DNA of 49,705 nt. Origin: Clostridia bacterium. GTDB lineage: Bacteria; Bacillota; Clostridia; Oscillospirales; Acutalibacteraceae. Location: positions 1-49,705 of the forward strand of contig JAFSCE010000023.1 in assembly GCA_017436915.1 (NCBI GenBank), read 5' to 3'. How positions within the stretch are numbered: the first letter of the stretch is position 1; every line of letters starts with the position of its first letter. This document shows, in pieces, positions 1 to 7,995 of the stretch. The notes below the pieces were generated by a model. It was not told the origin of the DNA and searched no databases. It was given only the letters and a program-made list of their open reading frames with translations. The translations under genes were made by a program, and so were the position numbers.

Positions 1-358
1 AAACAGACATCACGATATTGGTATTCGCTTTGTCGCTGAGAACTTTCAGTTTCTCGACAAATACGAGCAGGTCCGCTGTGTCACCGCCGATCTTCAAAGT
101 GGAATCAACGAAAATATCGGTGATATCATAGTTGCCGGCGCACATACCGGCGATCAGACCATAAAAACTGTCAAATCCGCGGATTGCGTACTCATCAGCC
201 GCTACCAAGCGTACGTTATGCTTAAGACTGTACGTCAACGTGTTGTCTTTTTCAATAAAGACAACATTGCCCTTGGACTGCGCCATGGCTTCGTTGCACA
301 TGTCGATCAGTCGCTTGGTTTTGCCGGAACCTTTTTTCCCGAGGATTAAAGTGATCAT
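1..358 (-). CDS. P-loop NTPase domain protein, N-terminal part (runs off the window)
   Basis: The visible 119 residues begin MITLILGKKGSGKT, a Walker A loop (GKKGSGKT) directly at the N-terminus. A second strand reads NVVFIEK and a hydrophobic strand with Asp (ITDIFVDST) could be the Walker B region. The start ATG at 358 has a GGAGG 8 bases upstream. It lies 51 bases after pgi on the same strand and is probably co-transcribed with it. Small clostridial proteins of this type are often labelled PilT-like or twitching motility ATPase, but nothing here supports a pilus role. The C-terminus lies outside the window, so only an ATP-binding function can be stated. Confidence 0.7.
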   Translation of the reverse strand, partial: MITLILGKKGSGKTKRLIDMCNEAMAQSKGNVVFIEKDNTLTYSLKHNVRLVAADEYAIRGFDSFYGLIAGMCAGNYDITDIFVDSTLKIGGDTADLLVFVEKLKVLSDKANTNIVMSV

Positions 359-409
359 TAGAATTCCTCCCAATCTATATTAACCGCATGACGCGGTCAC
401 TACCGTTTT

Positions 410-1750
410 TTACTTACCGAGCCGTTTCTCAAGCACTGCCTTTTGGTCTTCGTAGCCCGGTTTACCGAGCAACGCAAACATGTTTTTCTTATATTCCTCC
501 ACACCCGGTTGGTTAAACGGATTGACGCCCAGCATATAGCCGGAGATCGCGCATGCCTTCTCGAAGAAATACACGAGATAGCCCAACTCTTCCTCGCACA
601 CCGAGGGAACGTGAAGCACCATGTTCGGGGTGCCGCCGTCGGTGTGTGCCAGGATGGTGCCTTCAAATGCTTTGTGGTTGATCTGTGCCATCGTGCGGCC
701 GGCAAGGAAGTTGAGACCATCCACGTTCTCAGCATCTTCCTTAATGGTCATCGTCACGGGTGATTCGTCAATCACGACCACGGTTTCCGCCAAAATATTG
801 GAACCGTCCTGTACAAATTGACCGAGCGAATGCAGATCGGTGGAGAAGATAACGGATGCCGGGAACAAGCCCTTTCCATCTTTACCTTCACTCTCGCCGT
901 ACAACTGCTTCCACCACTCGGACATCATGGCGTAGCGCGGTTCATAACTGACCATGAGTTCTACCGCACGACCTTTGCGCAACAGGATGTTACGCATGGC
1001 GGCGTATTTATAGCAATCGTTTTTGGCAAGATCGGTCTCGCACAAGGCGTTTTGCGCCTTGGCGGCACCCGCCATGAGTGCAGCAATATCGAATCCGGCT
1101 ACTGCGATGGGTAACAAACCAACAGCAGTAAGCACCGAGAAACGTCCACCCACGTTATCGGGTACAACGAAGGTCTCGTATCCCTCGCGATCCGCAAGCC
1201 CCTTAAGCGTGCCCTTGGCTTTGTCAGTTGTTACGTAGATGCGACGGCGGGCCTCCTCCACACCCACGGTACTTTCCAAATACTCGCGGAACACGCGGAA
1301 CGCGATTGCCGGCTCTGTGGTAGTACCGGATTTGGAAATTACGTTGATCGATACACGGCGGCCTTCGCACAAGCTGAGCAGCTCCGATAACTCTGAAGCG
1401 CTGATGCTTTTCCCTGCGAAATACACATCCGGTGTATCTTTTTTAAGGTTGTTATACAAAGGAGATTTCAAAAATTCAATCACGGCACGAGCGCCGAGAT
1501 ACGAACCACCGATACCAATCACGATAAACACGTCGGTATCGTTTTTAATGCGTTCGGCCGCCGCCTGAATGCGAACAAACTCTTCTTTATCATAATCGGT
1601 GGGTAACGTCAGCCAGCCAAGGAAATCATTGCCGAGACCGTTGCCCGCGTGGAGCATCTCGTGCGCCGCATTGACTTGTGCCTGCATTGCCTGCAGTTCA
1701 TGGTCACGTACGAAATCGGTAAGATAACGCGTTTCAAAGGTAACTGCCAT
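410..1750 (-). CDS. pgi: Glucose-6-phosphate isomerase
   Basis: A cytoplasmic enzyme of 446 residues that interconverts glucose-6-phosphate and fructose-6-phosphate in glycolysis and gluconeogenesis. The sugar-phosphate isomerase (SIS) signatures are visible: [10 protein letters not shown] at about residues 79-88 and [10 protein letters not shown] at about 149-158. The phosphate-binding Ser/Thr cluster is intact, and [11 protein letters not shown] lies near the C-terminus. Length fits the short Firmicute family. The ATG at 1750 is preceded by GGAGG at 9 bases; an in-frame start further upstream would overlap the promoter and has no ribosome binding site. It is first in its own transcript, with the P-loop gene following. 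Confidence 0.97.
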   Translation of the reverse strand: MAVTFETRYLTDFVRDHELQAMQAQVNAAHEMLHAGNGLGNDFLGWLTLPTDYDKEEFVRIQAAAERIKNDTDVFIVIGIGGSYLGARAVIEFLKSPLYNNLKKDTPDVYFAGKSISASELSELLSLCEGRRVSINVISKSGTTTEPAIAFRVFREYLESTVGVEEARRRIYVTTDKAKGTLKGLADREGYETFVVPDNVGGRFSVLTAVGLLPIAVAGFDIAALMAGAAKAQNALCETDLAKNDCYKYAAMRNILLRKGRAVELMVSYEPRYAMMSEWWKQLYGESEGKDGKGLFPASVIFSTDLHSLGQFVQDGSNILAETVVVIDESPVTMTIKEDAENVDGLNFLAGRTMAQINHKAFEGTILAHTDGGTPNMVLHVPSVCEEELGYLVYFFEKACAISGYMLGVNPFNQPGVEEYKKNMFALLGKPGYEDQKAVLEKRLGK

Positions 1751-1784
1751 ACTTAAGATGCCTCCGTCTTTCTTTGTTGATTTT

Positions 1785-1813
1785 ATTGTACAATATATCC
1801 GCTCCGATTGCAA
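1785..1813 (-). promoter_or_regulatory. Sigma-A promoter of pgi
   Basis: On the minus strand TTGCAA is followed after 17 bases by TACAAT. Transcription would start about 30 bases before the pgi ATG at 1750. It lies between the carboxypeptidase terminator and pgi, where a promoter is needed. Confidence 0.65.
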
Positions 1814-1852
1814 CCGAAACCGCATATTTTTTTATGAATTTTTTACAAATAA

Positions 1853-1878
1853 ACACCGGTCAGCACGCTGACCGGTGT
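1853..1878 (-). terminator. Intrinsic terminator of the D,D-carboxypeptidase gene
   Basis: A 12-bp perfect stem (ACACCGGTCAGC with GCTGACCGGTGT) with a 2-base gap lies 6 bases after the stop codon. On the minus strand it is followed by an AT-rich tract that includes TTTTTT a little downstream. Confidence 0.7.
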
Positions 1879-1883
1879 GGAAA

Positions 1884-3113
1884 TTAGGCAGATAATGCGG
1901 TAAACAGTCGTAATAAGCAAACCCCGAAACTCAACCTCGGCACTTCCTCGGCTGCACGCACGGCGTACTCTGCTATCGTTTTCTCTTCACGGGAAACCGT
2001 AACAGCGCCGACGATCTGCCCTTTTGTAACGGGTGCTTCCAGATCTTCTGATAAGGTAACGGTGCAAGAAAGCTCTTTCTCCTCGCCCTTTTTAACCAGT
2101 ATGGGAGACAAGTCCCCACTCTCCACCGTTACGCTTTCCGCCGTGCCACGCAGTACCGGAATCGGGATTAACGTATCGGGGTCGATCTGCGGGGTGTACA
2201 GCGCATAGTTGGCAAAACCGTGATCTAACAACTTGCGCGCTCCGCCGAAACGCTCATCGGTGGTACTGCACCCCAAAATCACCGCTACGAATCCCAATCC
2301 GTTCCGCTCAGCGGTGGCAGACAGATTATGACCCGCCGTGGAAGTAGTGCCGGTTTTTAGCCCCGTGGCTCCTTGATAAAACCGAATCAATTTATTGGTA
2401 TTGACCAACTGCGATTCACCGTTTCTCAAAGTATCCATCCAAATAGTAGTATAGTTTTTAATCAAGGGATGCATCATCAGTTCACGGGACATCAGTGCCA
2501 CGTCGTAAGCACATGAATAGGCGGTGTCGTCGAGACCACTGCAGTCTTTGAACAGTGTGTCTTGCATACCAAGTTCGGCGGCGCGCGTATTCATGCGCTG
2601 TACAAACTCCTCGATCGAACCGGCAACATGTTCGGCAAGCGCGGCGCACGCGTCGTTAGCAGATACCACCGCCGCTGCTTTGATCAGCTCGTGTACCGTC
2701 ATGATCTCACCGGGCTCCAACCAAATTTGCGAGCCACCCATTGATGCCGCTTCCGCCGAACAGGTAACGGGGTCTTGCAGATCAATCATCCCTTTATCAA
2801 GCGCTTCCATTACCAACAACAGCGTCATGATCTTGGTAACGGAAGCAATCGGCAATTTTTCGTGAGTATTCTTTTCGAACAGCACTTGACCGGATGACAG
2901 TTCCATCAAAACGGCGGATTTACCGCCGACTTCCAGTGCCGTTCCCGCTGCAGTGGATACCACCTCGCTCAAACTTTTCGGTACTTCAAGGGACATCAGC
3001 TCTTCGGCGCTCTCCCCCGACTCCGTATCAATAATAACCGTTTTTGCCGAAACTGACGCAGTGAACAACAGCGTGGCACACAAGGTGCACGCGAGTATGC
3101 GAATACCTTTCAT
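1884..3113 (-). CDS. D-alanyl-D-alanine carboxypeptidase (S11 family, DacF/PBP5-like)
   Basis: An exported low-molecular-weight penicillin-binding protein of 409 residues that trims the terminal D-Ala from peptidoglycan stem peptides. It has a signal peptide (MKGIRILACTLCATLLFTAS, cleavage near VSA-K). All three catalytic motifs of the serine transferase fold are present: S91-V-T-K94, S151-A-N153 and K253-T-G255. A C-terminal all-beta domain follows, as in PBP5. The ATG at 3113 has an AGGAGGAG site 6 bases upstream; the in-frame extension upstream overlaps the prs terminator. In Firmicutes the family includes DacA, DacB and DacF. The sequence alone does not decide between vegetative and sporulation use. 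Confidence 0.95.
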   Translation of the reverse strand: MKGIRILACTLCATLLFTASVSAKTVIIDTESGESAEELMSLEVPKSLSEVVSTAAGTALEVGGKSAVLMELSSGQVLFEKNTHEKLPIASVTKIMTLLLVMEALDKGMIDLQDPVTCSAEAASMGGSQIWLEPGEIMTVHELIKAAAVVSANDACAALAEHVAGSIEEFVQRMNTRAAELGMQDTLFKDCSGLDDTAYSCAYDVALMSRELMMHPLIKNYTTIWMDTLRNGESQLVNTNKLIRFYQGATGLKTGTTSTAGHNLSATAERNGLGFVAVILGCSTTDERFGGARKLLDHGFANYALYTPQIDPDTLIPIPVLRGTAESVTVESGDLSPILVKKGEEKELSCTVTLSEDLEAPVTKGQIVGAVTVSREEKTIAEYAVRAAEEVPRLSFGVCLLRLFTALSA

Positions 3114-3170
3114 ACGATCTCCTCCTCTTAATGCAATATATACAGGGAGGACAAGCGCAATATGCAAAAA

Positions 3171-3196
3171 AGAACGGTCGCTTGCGCGACCGTTCT
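3171..3196 (-). terminator. Intrinsic terminator of prs
   Basis: An 11-bp stem (AGAACGGTCG with CGACCGTTCT plus one closing C-G) is followed on the minus strand by TTTTTTGC. It lies just after the prs stop codon at 3207. Confidence 0.85.
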
Positions 3197-3206
3197 TTCA
3201 AATGCT

Positions 3207-4352
3207 TTATTTGCGGGATGCAAGAAGCTTGCGGATCTTCTCATGCGAATCAATGATGCGGGTAACCGACATATCGTGATTGAGCGAGGCGATGAAATAC
3301 GCGATGTATTTGGACACATCCACTTCGCAGAACCATTCACGTTTTTTGAGTTCATCGGTGCGGTAGGTCAGGTTGGTGCCGAGCACACCTGCAATCACGC
3401 CGTCCTTGTACGCCTGATCGAACTTGTCCAGGCCGTTAGTGAAGATAGCATAGGTAGCATACGCGAAAATGCGACCCGCCTTGCGTTTCTTCAGTTCGTA
3501 CGCAATATCCAACATGGATTCACCGGACGAGATGATGTCGTCGGCAATAAAGATGTCCTTACCCTCCACCGAGTCACCGAGGTACTCGTGTGCGATGATG
3601 GGGTTGCGACCGTTGACAACGTGCGCGTAGTCGCGGCGCTTGTAGAACATGCCCAGATCAACACCCAAAGTAGATGCATAATACATATTGCGGTTCAATG
3701 CACCTTCGTCGGGGCTGACAATCATCATATGCTCGCGATCCGGAATGAGATCGGGATAACGGCGGAACATTGCTTTGAGGACCTGATACGAGGGGATCAC
3801 GTTGTCAAAGCCCATCAACGGAACGGCGTTCTGCACGCGAGGATCGTGCGCGTCAAACGTGATGATGTTGGTCACGCCCATACGCTCAAGTTCCTGCAAC
3901 GCAACCGCGCAGTCGAGCGACTCGCGGTAGTTGCGGCGATGCTGACGGCCACCGAACAAAATCGGCATAATCACGTTGATACGGTGTGCTTTACCGCCTG
4001 CAGCTTGAATGATACGCTTCAGATCCTGGAAATGATCGTCGGGCGACATGCAGTTCTGCTGACCAAAAATATTGTATTTTACGTTGTAGTTGCCGACATC
4101 CACCAAGATGAACAGGTCATCGCCGCGGATACTGGATTTGATAAGACCTTTGCCGTCGCCGGACGAAAAACGCGGACATTCGGCGGGAATCAAGAACGAA
4201 TCCTGCGGAACGCCGGCTTTTGCCGCCCAATCGGTAAGATAATAATCGATCTTCGCGGCCAGTTCTTCCGTGCCGGGCTGGGCGATCATGCTGAGCGGTG
4301 CGACCTGATTGGGCGCGGAAAAAATGGTTTCGCTGGTTAATTTTTCTACCAT
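3207..4352 (-). CDS. prs: Ribose-phosphate pyrophosphokinase (long clostridial form)
   Basis: Makes PRPP from ribose-5-phosphate and ATP for nucleotide, histidine and tryptophan synthesis. The PRPP-binding loop DDIISSGES is at about residues 271-279, and a long stretch of the N-terminal domain matches the PRPP synthetase fold (for example FGGRQHRRNYRESLD and TFDAHDP). At 381 residues it is longer than the usual 310-320, with an extra N-terminal stretch. Long divergent forms like this are common in Oscillospiraceae, although catalytic equivalence is inferred from family. The ATG at 4352 has GAGGGG 10 bases upstream. It is monocistronic and divergent from hflX. Confidence 0.88.
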   Translation of the reverse strand: MVEKLTSETIFSAPNQVAPLSMIAQPGTEELAAKIDYYLTDWAAKAGVPQDSFLIPAECPRFSSGDGKGLIKSSIRGDDLFILVDVGNYNVKYNIFGQQNCMSPDDHFQDLKRIIQAAGGKAHRINVIMPILFGGRQHRRNYRESLDCAVALQELERMGVTNIITFDAHDPRVQNAVPLMGFDNVIPSYQVLKAMFRRYPDLIPDREHMMIVSPDEGALNRNMYYASTLGVDLGMFYKRRDYAHVVNGRNPIIAHEYLGDSVEGKDIFIADDIISSGESMLDIAYELKKRKAGRIFAYATYAIFTNGLDKFDQAYKDGVIAGVLGTNLTYRTDELKKREWFCEVDVSKYIAYFIASLNHDMSVTRIIDSHEKIRKLLASRK

Positions 4353-4478
4353 ATTTGCTATCCCCTCGTTTTCACATACTATCTATTGTATTTCTATCTT
4401 AACACACTTTCCGACAAATGAAAACAAAAACTTTTTATTTTAATGCAAATTTTTTTGTAGGTTTTTCGGTATATACTA

Positions 4479-4507
4479 TAGACAATGCACAAAAGAATCG
4501 GTACAAT
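4479..4507 (+). promoter_or_regulatory. Probable sigma-A promoter of hflX
   Basis: TAGACA and TACAAT are separated by 17 bases, ending 20 bases before the hflX ATG, so the leader would be very short. An overlapping TATACT at 4472-4477 could serve as an alternative -10 box. Confidence 0.5.
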
Positions 4508-4527
4508 AGCAAAAAAGGAGGGATTCG

Positions 4528-5787
4528 ATGAGTTCGTTTGTGACTATGGAAACGGATAACGAGCGAGAACGCGCACTACTGGTATCGGTGGATACCGGCG
4601 AATTTGACGCAGAGATCTCTCTTGATGAACTGGAAGAGCTTGCCGACACAGCCGGTGCCGATGTGCTGGGGCGGGTGCTTCAAAAACGTGAATCGCCCGA
4701 TAAGGCCACCTGCTTGGGACAAGGGCGTCTGGAAGAACTTGCCCTGCTCGCCAAAAACACCGAAGCAGATCTTGTGATCTTCGACCGTGAACTGACCGCG
4801 ACACAGCAACGCAATTTGGAAGATGCGCTCCCCTGCCGCGTGGTGGATCGCACCATGCTGATCTTAGATATTTTCGCAGGACGCGCCCGCTCGGCAGAGG
4901 GACGCTTACAGGTAGAACTTGCCCAGTTGCAATATCTGTTACCACGGCTTGCGGGTCAAGGCGTCGCCTTATCCCGTCTCGGCGGCGGCATTGGTACACG
5001 CGGCCCCGGCGAAACGAAGTTAGAAAGCGACCGACGGCACATTCGTCGCCGTATCCAATCCATTCGGGAATCCCTCAAAGCCGTCGAGCAACAGCGTGTC
5101 CAACGACGCGACAGACGTCGAAAGGATAACATTCAGACGGTAGCCATCGTCGGGTATACCAATGCGGGAAAATCTACGCTGATGAACCGATTAACCGACG
5201 CAGGGGTACTTGCGGAAGATAAACTGTTTGCCACGCTGGACACCACCGCCCGCGCACTCAAATTACCCGACGGGCGTACCATACTCCTCATTGATACCGT
5301 TGGTCTTGTGCGGCGTCTGCCGCACCATTTGGTAGATGCCTTCCGTTCCACATTAGAAGAAGCCGCCGAAGCCGACGTCATTCTCAATTTGTGTGACAGT
5401 TCGTCTGAGGATGCCGCCGAACACCTAAGTGTGACGCGGGAATTGCTTGCACAACTTGGTTGTACCGACCGTCCGATCGTGACGGTGTTTAATAAATGTG
5501 ATCTCCCCGCCGCCCTGCCGCTCACCGACCGTGACGGTGCGGTGTGTATCAGTGCCGCCACCGGCAAAGGAATCGACGAATTGTTACAACGATTGACCGA
5601 AGTCTTACCGCCCGACAGACGAAAGGTGAAGCTGTTGTTCCCCTTTGACAAAGGTGCACTCGCAGGCGAATGTCGTCGCGAGGGCGCGGTCGAACACGAA
5701 GAATACGTGCCGGAGGGGCTATCCATGACCGTCACGTTAGGAGCAAGGTTATTGGAGTTAACAAAACCGTATCAAATAAACGAATAA
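4528..5787 (+). CDS. hflX: GTPase HflX
   Basis: A ribosome-associated GTPase of 419 residues, thought to split or rescue stalled ribosomes under stress. Domain order is N-terminal HflX domain (1-200), with the family signature GGGIGTRGPGETKLE at 152-166, then a Ras-like G domain. The G domain has P-loop GYTNAGKST at 209-217, DTVG (G3) near 252 and NKCD (G4) near 322, with SA (G5) later. A basic, coiled-coil-like linker sits at about 168-200. The ATG at 4528 follows AAAAAAGGAGGG. It is a single gene, divergent from prs, followed by the glycine riboswitch. Confidence 0.96.
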   Translation: MSSFVTMETDNERERALLVSVDTGEFDAEISLDELEELADTAGADVLGRVLQKRESPDKATCLGQGRLEELALLAKNTEADLVIFDRELTATQQRNLEDALPCRVVDRTMLILDIFAGRARSAEGRLQVELAQLQYLLPRLAGQGVALSRLGGGIGTRGPGETKLESDRRHIRRRIQSIRESLKAVEQQRVQRRDRRRKDNIQTVAIVGYTNAGKSTLMNRLTDAGVLAEDKLFATLDTTARALKLPDGRTILLIDTVGLVRRLPHHLVDAFRSTLEEAAEADVILNLCDSSSEDAAEHLSVTRELLAQLGCTDRPIVTVFNKCDLPAALPLTDRDGAVCISAATGKGIDELLQRLTEVLPPDRRKVKLLFPFDKGALAGECRREGAVEHEEYVPEGLSMTVTLGARLLELTKPYQINE

Positions 5788-5794
5788 AAAAATC

Positions 5795-5823
5795 TTGCAT
5801 TTTGTCAAAGCTTGTGTTATTAT
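5795..5823 (+). promoter_or_regulatory. Sigma-A promoter of the riboswitch-symporter transcript
   Basis: TTGCAT and TATTAT are separated by 17 bases, placing the transcription start near 5830, just before the first aptamer. It lies directly after the hflX stop codon. Confidence 0.55.
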
Positions 5824-5845
5824 GATACCCATTCAAGTGAATATC

Positions 5846-6019
5846 CGGTTGATGCTTACAGGAGATGCGGGAATCCCGCAACTGAAGGAGTAACACTCTC
5901 AGGTGTCCGTTTTCGGATGAGGACTGTAAGCTGACGGAACTTTGGAGAATCCCATTTTAATGGGTGCCGAAGGTGCAAAGCGCGTTATGCGCTAATCTCT
6001 CAGGCAAAAGGACAAAGTT
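5846..6019 (+). promoter_or_regulatory. Tandem (two-aptamer) glycine riboswitch
   Basis: Two glycine aptamers sit in series. The first (about 5855-5932) contains CTGAAGGAG and CTCTCAGG followed by a short hairpin and AGGACTGT. The second (about 5936-6019) has the canonical GGAGA, a hairpin (CCCATTTTAATGGG), GCCGAAGGTGCAAA, a GCGCGTTATGCGC hairpin, CTCTCAGGCAAAAGGAC and the closing strand. The P1 helix of aptamer 2 pairs AACTTTG (5938-5944) with CAAAGTT (6013-6019). The same CAAAGTT is the 5' arm of the first terminator. Glycine binding should therefore hold back the terminator and turn the symporter on. The aptamer consensus is known for the family; the switching model is read from base pairing. 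Confidence 0.93.
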
Positions 6020-6053
6020 ACCCCTCCCTTTTTAAGGGTAGTTTTGTTTTTTT
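6012..6053 (+). terminator. Riboswitch-controlled terminator 1
   Basis: A 12-bp stem (6012-6023 with 6036-6047, two G-U pairs, loop CTCCCTTTTTAA) is followed by six T residues. Its 5' arm is the P1 3' strand of the second glycine aptamer, so the two structures exclude each other. Confidence 0.8.
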
Positions 6054-6084
6054 GCGGATCGCACCATCATGCGGTCCGCTTTTT
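6054..6084 (+). terminator. Second hairpin/terminator before the symporter
   Basis: A 10-bp stem (GCGGATCGCA with TGCGGTCCGC, one G-U pair, loop CCATCA) is followed directly by TTTTTAATTTTT. It starts right after the T-run of terminator 1. It could be a backup terminator or an mRNA-stabilising hairpin; no alternative pairing with the aptamers was found by eye. Confidence 0.6.
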
Positions 6085-6109
6085 AATTTTTCTGTAGGAG
6101 GATGATGAT

Positions 6110-7657
6110 ATGGAACTCATCACAAAAATCAACGGGTCGATCAACGGCTTCGTGTGGGGTGCAGTAGGACTTGTCCTGCTTATCGGAACCGGCATTTTGA
6201 TGACCTGCGTCACCAAGGTCTTTCAGATCAGCCGACTCGGCCATTGGTGGAAAGAAACCATTGGCAGCATCTTTAAAAAAGACGTCATTTCGCACACCAA
6301 GGAAAAAGGTACCATTTCGCCGTTCCAGGCGCTTTGTACCGCCCTTGCCGCTACGGTCGGTACCGGTAACATTGCAGGTGTTGCCGCTGCCATCGCCACC
6401 GGTGGTGCGGGTGCCGTTTTCTGGATGTGGGTTGCTGCCTTCTTTGGTATGATGACTAACTTTTCCGAAAACGTGCTGGGCATTTTCTACCGCCGCAAAA
6501 ACGTAAACGGCGAATGGTCCGGCGGTGCGATGTACTATCTGCGCGACGGCCTCGGCTCAAAGAAACACTGCAAATGGATCGGTTCTGTTTTGGCGGTGCT
6601 GTTCTGCCTGTTTACCATGCTGGCTTCGTTTGGTATCGGAAGCATGGGTCAAGTCAATAAGATCGTGGCAAACATCGCCGTCGCTTTTGACGTAAGTGCA
6701 TTGTCCTCCATTGAAGTGTTCGGCGGCATATCGCTGTATAACCTCATTATCGGTGCCGCGATCATGCTCTTAACCGCTCTGATCACCTTAGGCGGCCTAA
6801 AGCGCATCGCCAGCGTCGCCGAGAAGATCGTGCCCTTTATGGTCGTGCTATTCGTGCTCGGCTCTTTGGTGATCATCGGCATCCACTACCAATCCATTCT
6901 GCCCGCCTTCAAAGCCATCTTCGTAAACGCCTTTGCCCCCGAATCTTTTGTGAAAAGCGCCGGCGGCGGTTTGCTCGGCTATGCGGTAGCTACCGCCATT
7001 ACCCAAGGCTTCAAGCGTGGCGTGTTCTCCAACGAAGCCGGCCTCGGTTCTTCGGTTATGGTGCATTCCAACTCCAATGTCAAAGAACCCGTCAAGCAGG
7101 GTATGTGGGGTATCTTTGAAGTGTTCGCCGACACCATGATCGTTTGTACCATGACCGCATTGGTCGTGCTGACCACCGGCGGTCTGGAAGGCGGCGTATT
7201 CAACGTCAAAACCGGTGAAATTGCCCAAGGATTGACGGATGCCACGCTCGTAGGCGGCGCCTTCAACAGTGTCTTCTCTTGGGGTGATATCGGTCAAAAA
7301 TTTATCGCCATCGCCATGTTCCTCTTTGCCTTCACCACCGTGCTTGGCTGGTCACATTACGGCTCTAAGGCTTGGGAATACCTGTTCGGTGCCAAGACCA
7401 CGGTGATCTTCCGTATCATCCACGTTTGCACTGTCATTTTCGGTGCTGTGCTCACCTCCACCCTGGCATGGGATATCTCCGATACCTTCAACGGTCTGAT
7501 GATGTTCCCCAACTTGATCGCTGTAGTTGCCCTCTCTCCGTTGGTTGCCAAGATCACCAAAAACTATATCGATCGCAAGCTGCGCGGTAAGGACGTTTCG
7601 CCCTTGCTCTCTTACGATCCCGCCATCCAAGCAGAAATGGAAAAACCCGAAGACTAA
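6110..7657 (+). CDS. Sodium:alanine/glycine symporter (AGCS family)
   Basis: An integral membrane transporter of 515 residues that takes up alanine or glycine with Na+. It shows about 10-11 hydrophobic segments and the AGCS signatures: ALCTALAATVGTGNIAGVAAAIATGG-type helix at about 75-100, GAVFWMW, SGGAMYYL, and GVFSNEAGLGSS near 305-316. The N-terminal region WGAVGLVLLIGTGILMT is typical of AlsT/DagA proteins. The ATG at 6110 follows TAGGAGG. The glycine riboswitch directly upstream says glycine is the effector and points to glycine as a likely substrate. Ends at a strong terminator. Confidence 0.95.
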   Translation: MELITKINGSINGFVWGAVGLVLLIGTGILMTCVTKVFQISRLGHWWKETIGSIFKKDVISHTKEKGTISPFQALCTALAATVGTGNIAGVAAAIATGGAGAVFWMWVAAFFGMMTNFSENVLGIFYRRKNVNGEWSGGAMYYLRDGLGSKKHCKWIGSVLAVLFCLFTMLASFGIGSMGQVNKIVANIAVAFDVSALSSIEVFGGISLYNLIIGAAIMLLTALITLGGLKRIASVAEKIVPFMVVLFVLGSLVIIGIHYQSILPAFKAIFVNAFAPESFVKSAGGGLLGYAVATAITQGFKRGVFSNEAGLGSSVMVHSNSNVKEPVKQGMWGIFEVFADTMIVCTMTALVVLTTGGLEGGVFNVKTGEIAQGLTDATLVGGAFNSVFSWGDIGQKFIAIAMFLFAFTTVLGWSHYGSKAWEYLFGAKTTVIFRIIHVCTVIFGAVLTSTLAWDISDTFNGLMMFPNLIAVVALSPLVAKITKNYIDRKLRGKDVSPLLSYDPAIQAEMEKPED

Positions 7658-7671
7658 GATTACATAAAAAC

Positions 7672-7699
7672 AGCCGCCCGATCCTGTGATCGGGCGGCT
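7672..7699 (+). terminator. Terminator of the symporter gene
   Basis: A perfect 12-bp stem (AGCCGCCCGATC, loop CTGT, GATCGGGCGGCT) is followed by ATTTTAGG. It lies 14 bases after the stop codon. Confidence 0.85.
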
Positions 7700-7743
7700 A
7701 TTTTAGGACTTGCTGAAAATTTATAAGAAAGTGAAAAAAGCAG

Positions 7744-7773
7744 TTGACAATCCCGGAAGGTTGGTGTTATAAT
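7744..7773 (+). promoter_or_regulatory. Consensus promoter of tRNA-Leu
   Basis: TTGACA and TATAAT, both perfect, with an 18-base spacer. The transcription start is predicted near 7780, about 8 bases before the tRNA 5' end. Confidence 0.9.
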
Positions 7774-7787
7774 AACGACTGCTATAT

Positions 7788-7871
7788 GCGAGGATGCTGG
7801 AATAGGCAGACAGGCACGTTTGAGGTGCGTGTGTCGTTGACGTGTGGGTTCAAGTCCCATTCCTCGCACCA
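7788..7871 (+). tRNA. tRNA-Leu (anticodon GAG)
   Basis: An 84-base class II tRNA. The acceptor stem GCGAGGA pairs with TCCTCGC and the terminal CCA is encoded (ACCA at 7868-7871). The anticodon stem CACGT/GCGTG closes the loop TTGAGGT, giving anticodon GAG that reads CTC/CTT leucine codons. The long variable arm pairs GTC with GAC, as expected for leucine. The T loop is TTCAAGT. It stands alone, with its own consensus promoter and terminator. Confidence 0.95.
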
Positions 7872-7875
7872 AAAA

Positions 7876-7909
7876 AGCGGTGTACCCAACAGGGTGCGCC
7901 GCTTTTTTT
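7876..7909 (+). terminator. Terminator of tRNA-Leu
   Basis: A 12-bp stem (AGCGGTGTACCC with GGGTGCGCCGCT, G-U pairs allowed, loop AACA) is followed by seven T residues. Confidence 0.9.
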
Positions 7910-7936
7910 GCTTTAAAATAATTTTTCGATTTCTAT

Positions 7937-7964
7937 TTGATTTTACAGTGTTATCTGTTATACT
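7937..7964 (+). promoter_or_regulatory. Probable promoter of asnB
   Basis: TTGATT and TATACT separated by 16 bases, 31 bases before the asnB ATG and after the tRNA terminator. Confidence 0.5.
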
Positions 7965-7995
7965 AAAGAATAGTACAAAAAACGGAGGATGTGCC

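Noticed and set aside
3162..4340. A 392-residue open frame on the plus strand opposite prs
   Set aside because: It mirrors prs codon usage in antisense, has no ribosome site and no recognisable domain. The minus-strand gene has clear PRPP synthetase motifs.
7744..7995. An N-terminal extension of asnB through the tRNA gene
   Set aside because: The protein needs Cys2 as the N-terminal nucleophile, and ATG 7996 has a strong ribosome site; the upstream frame only passes through tRNA-Leu by chance.
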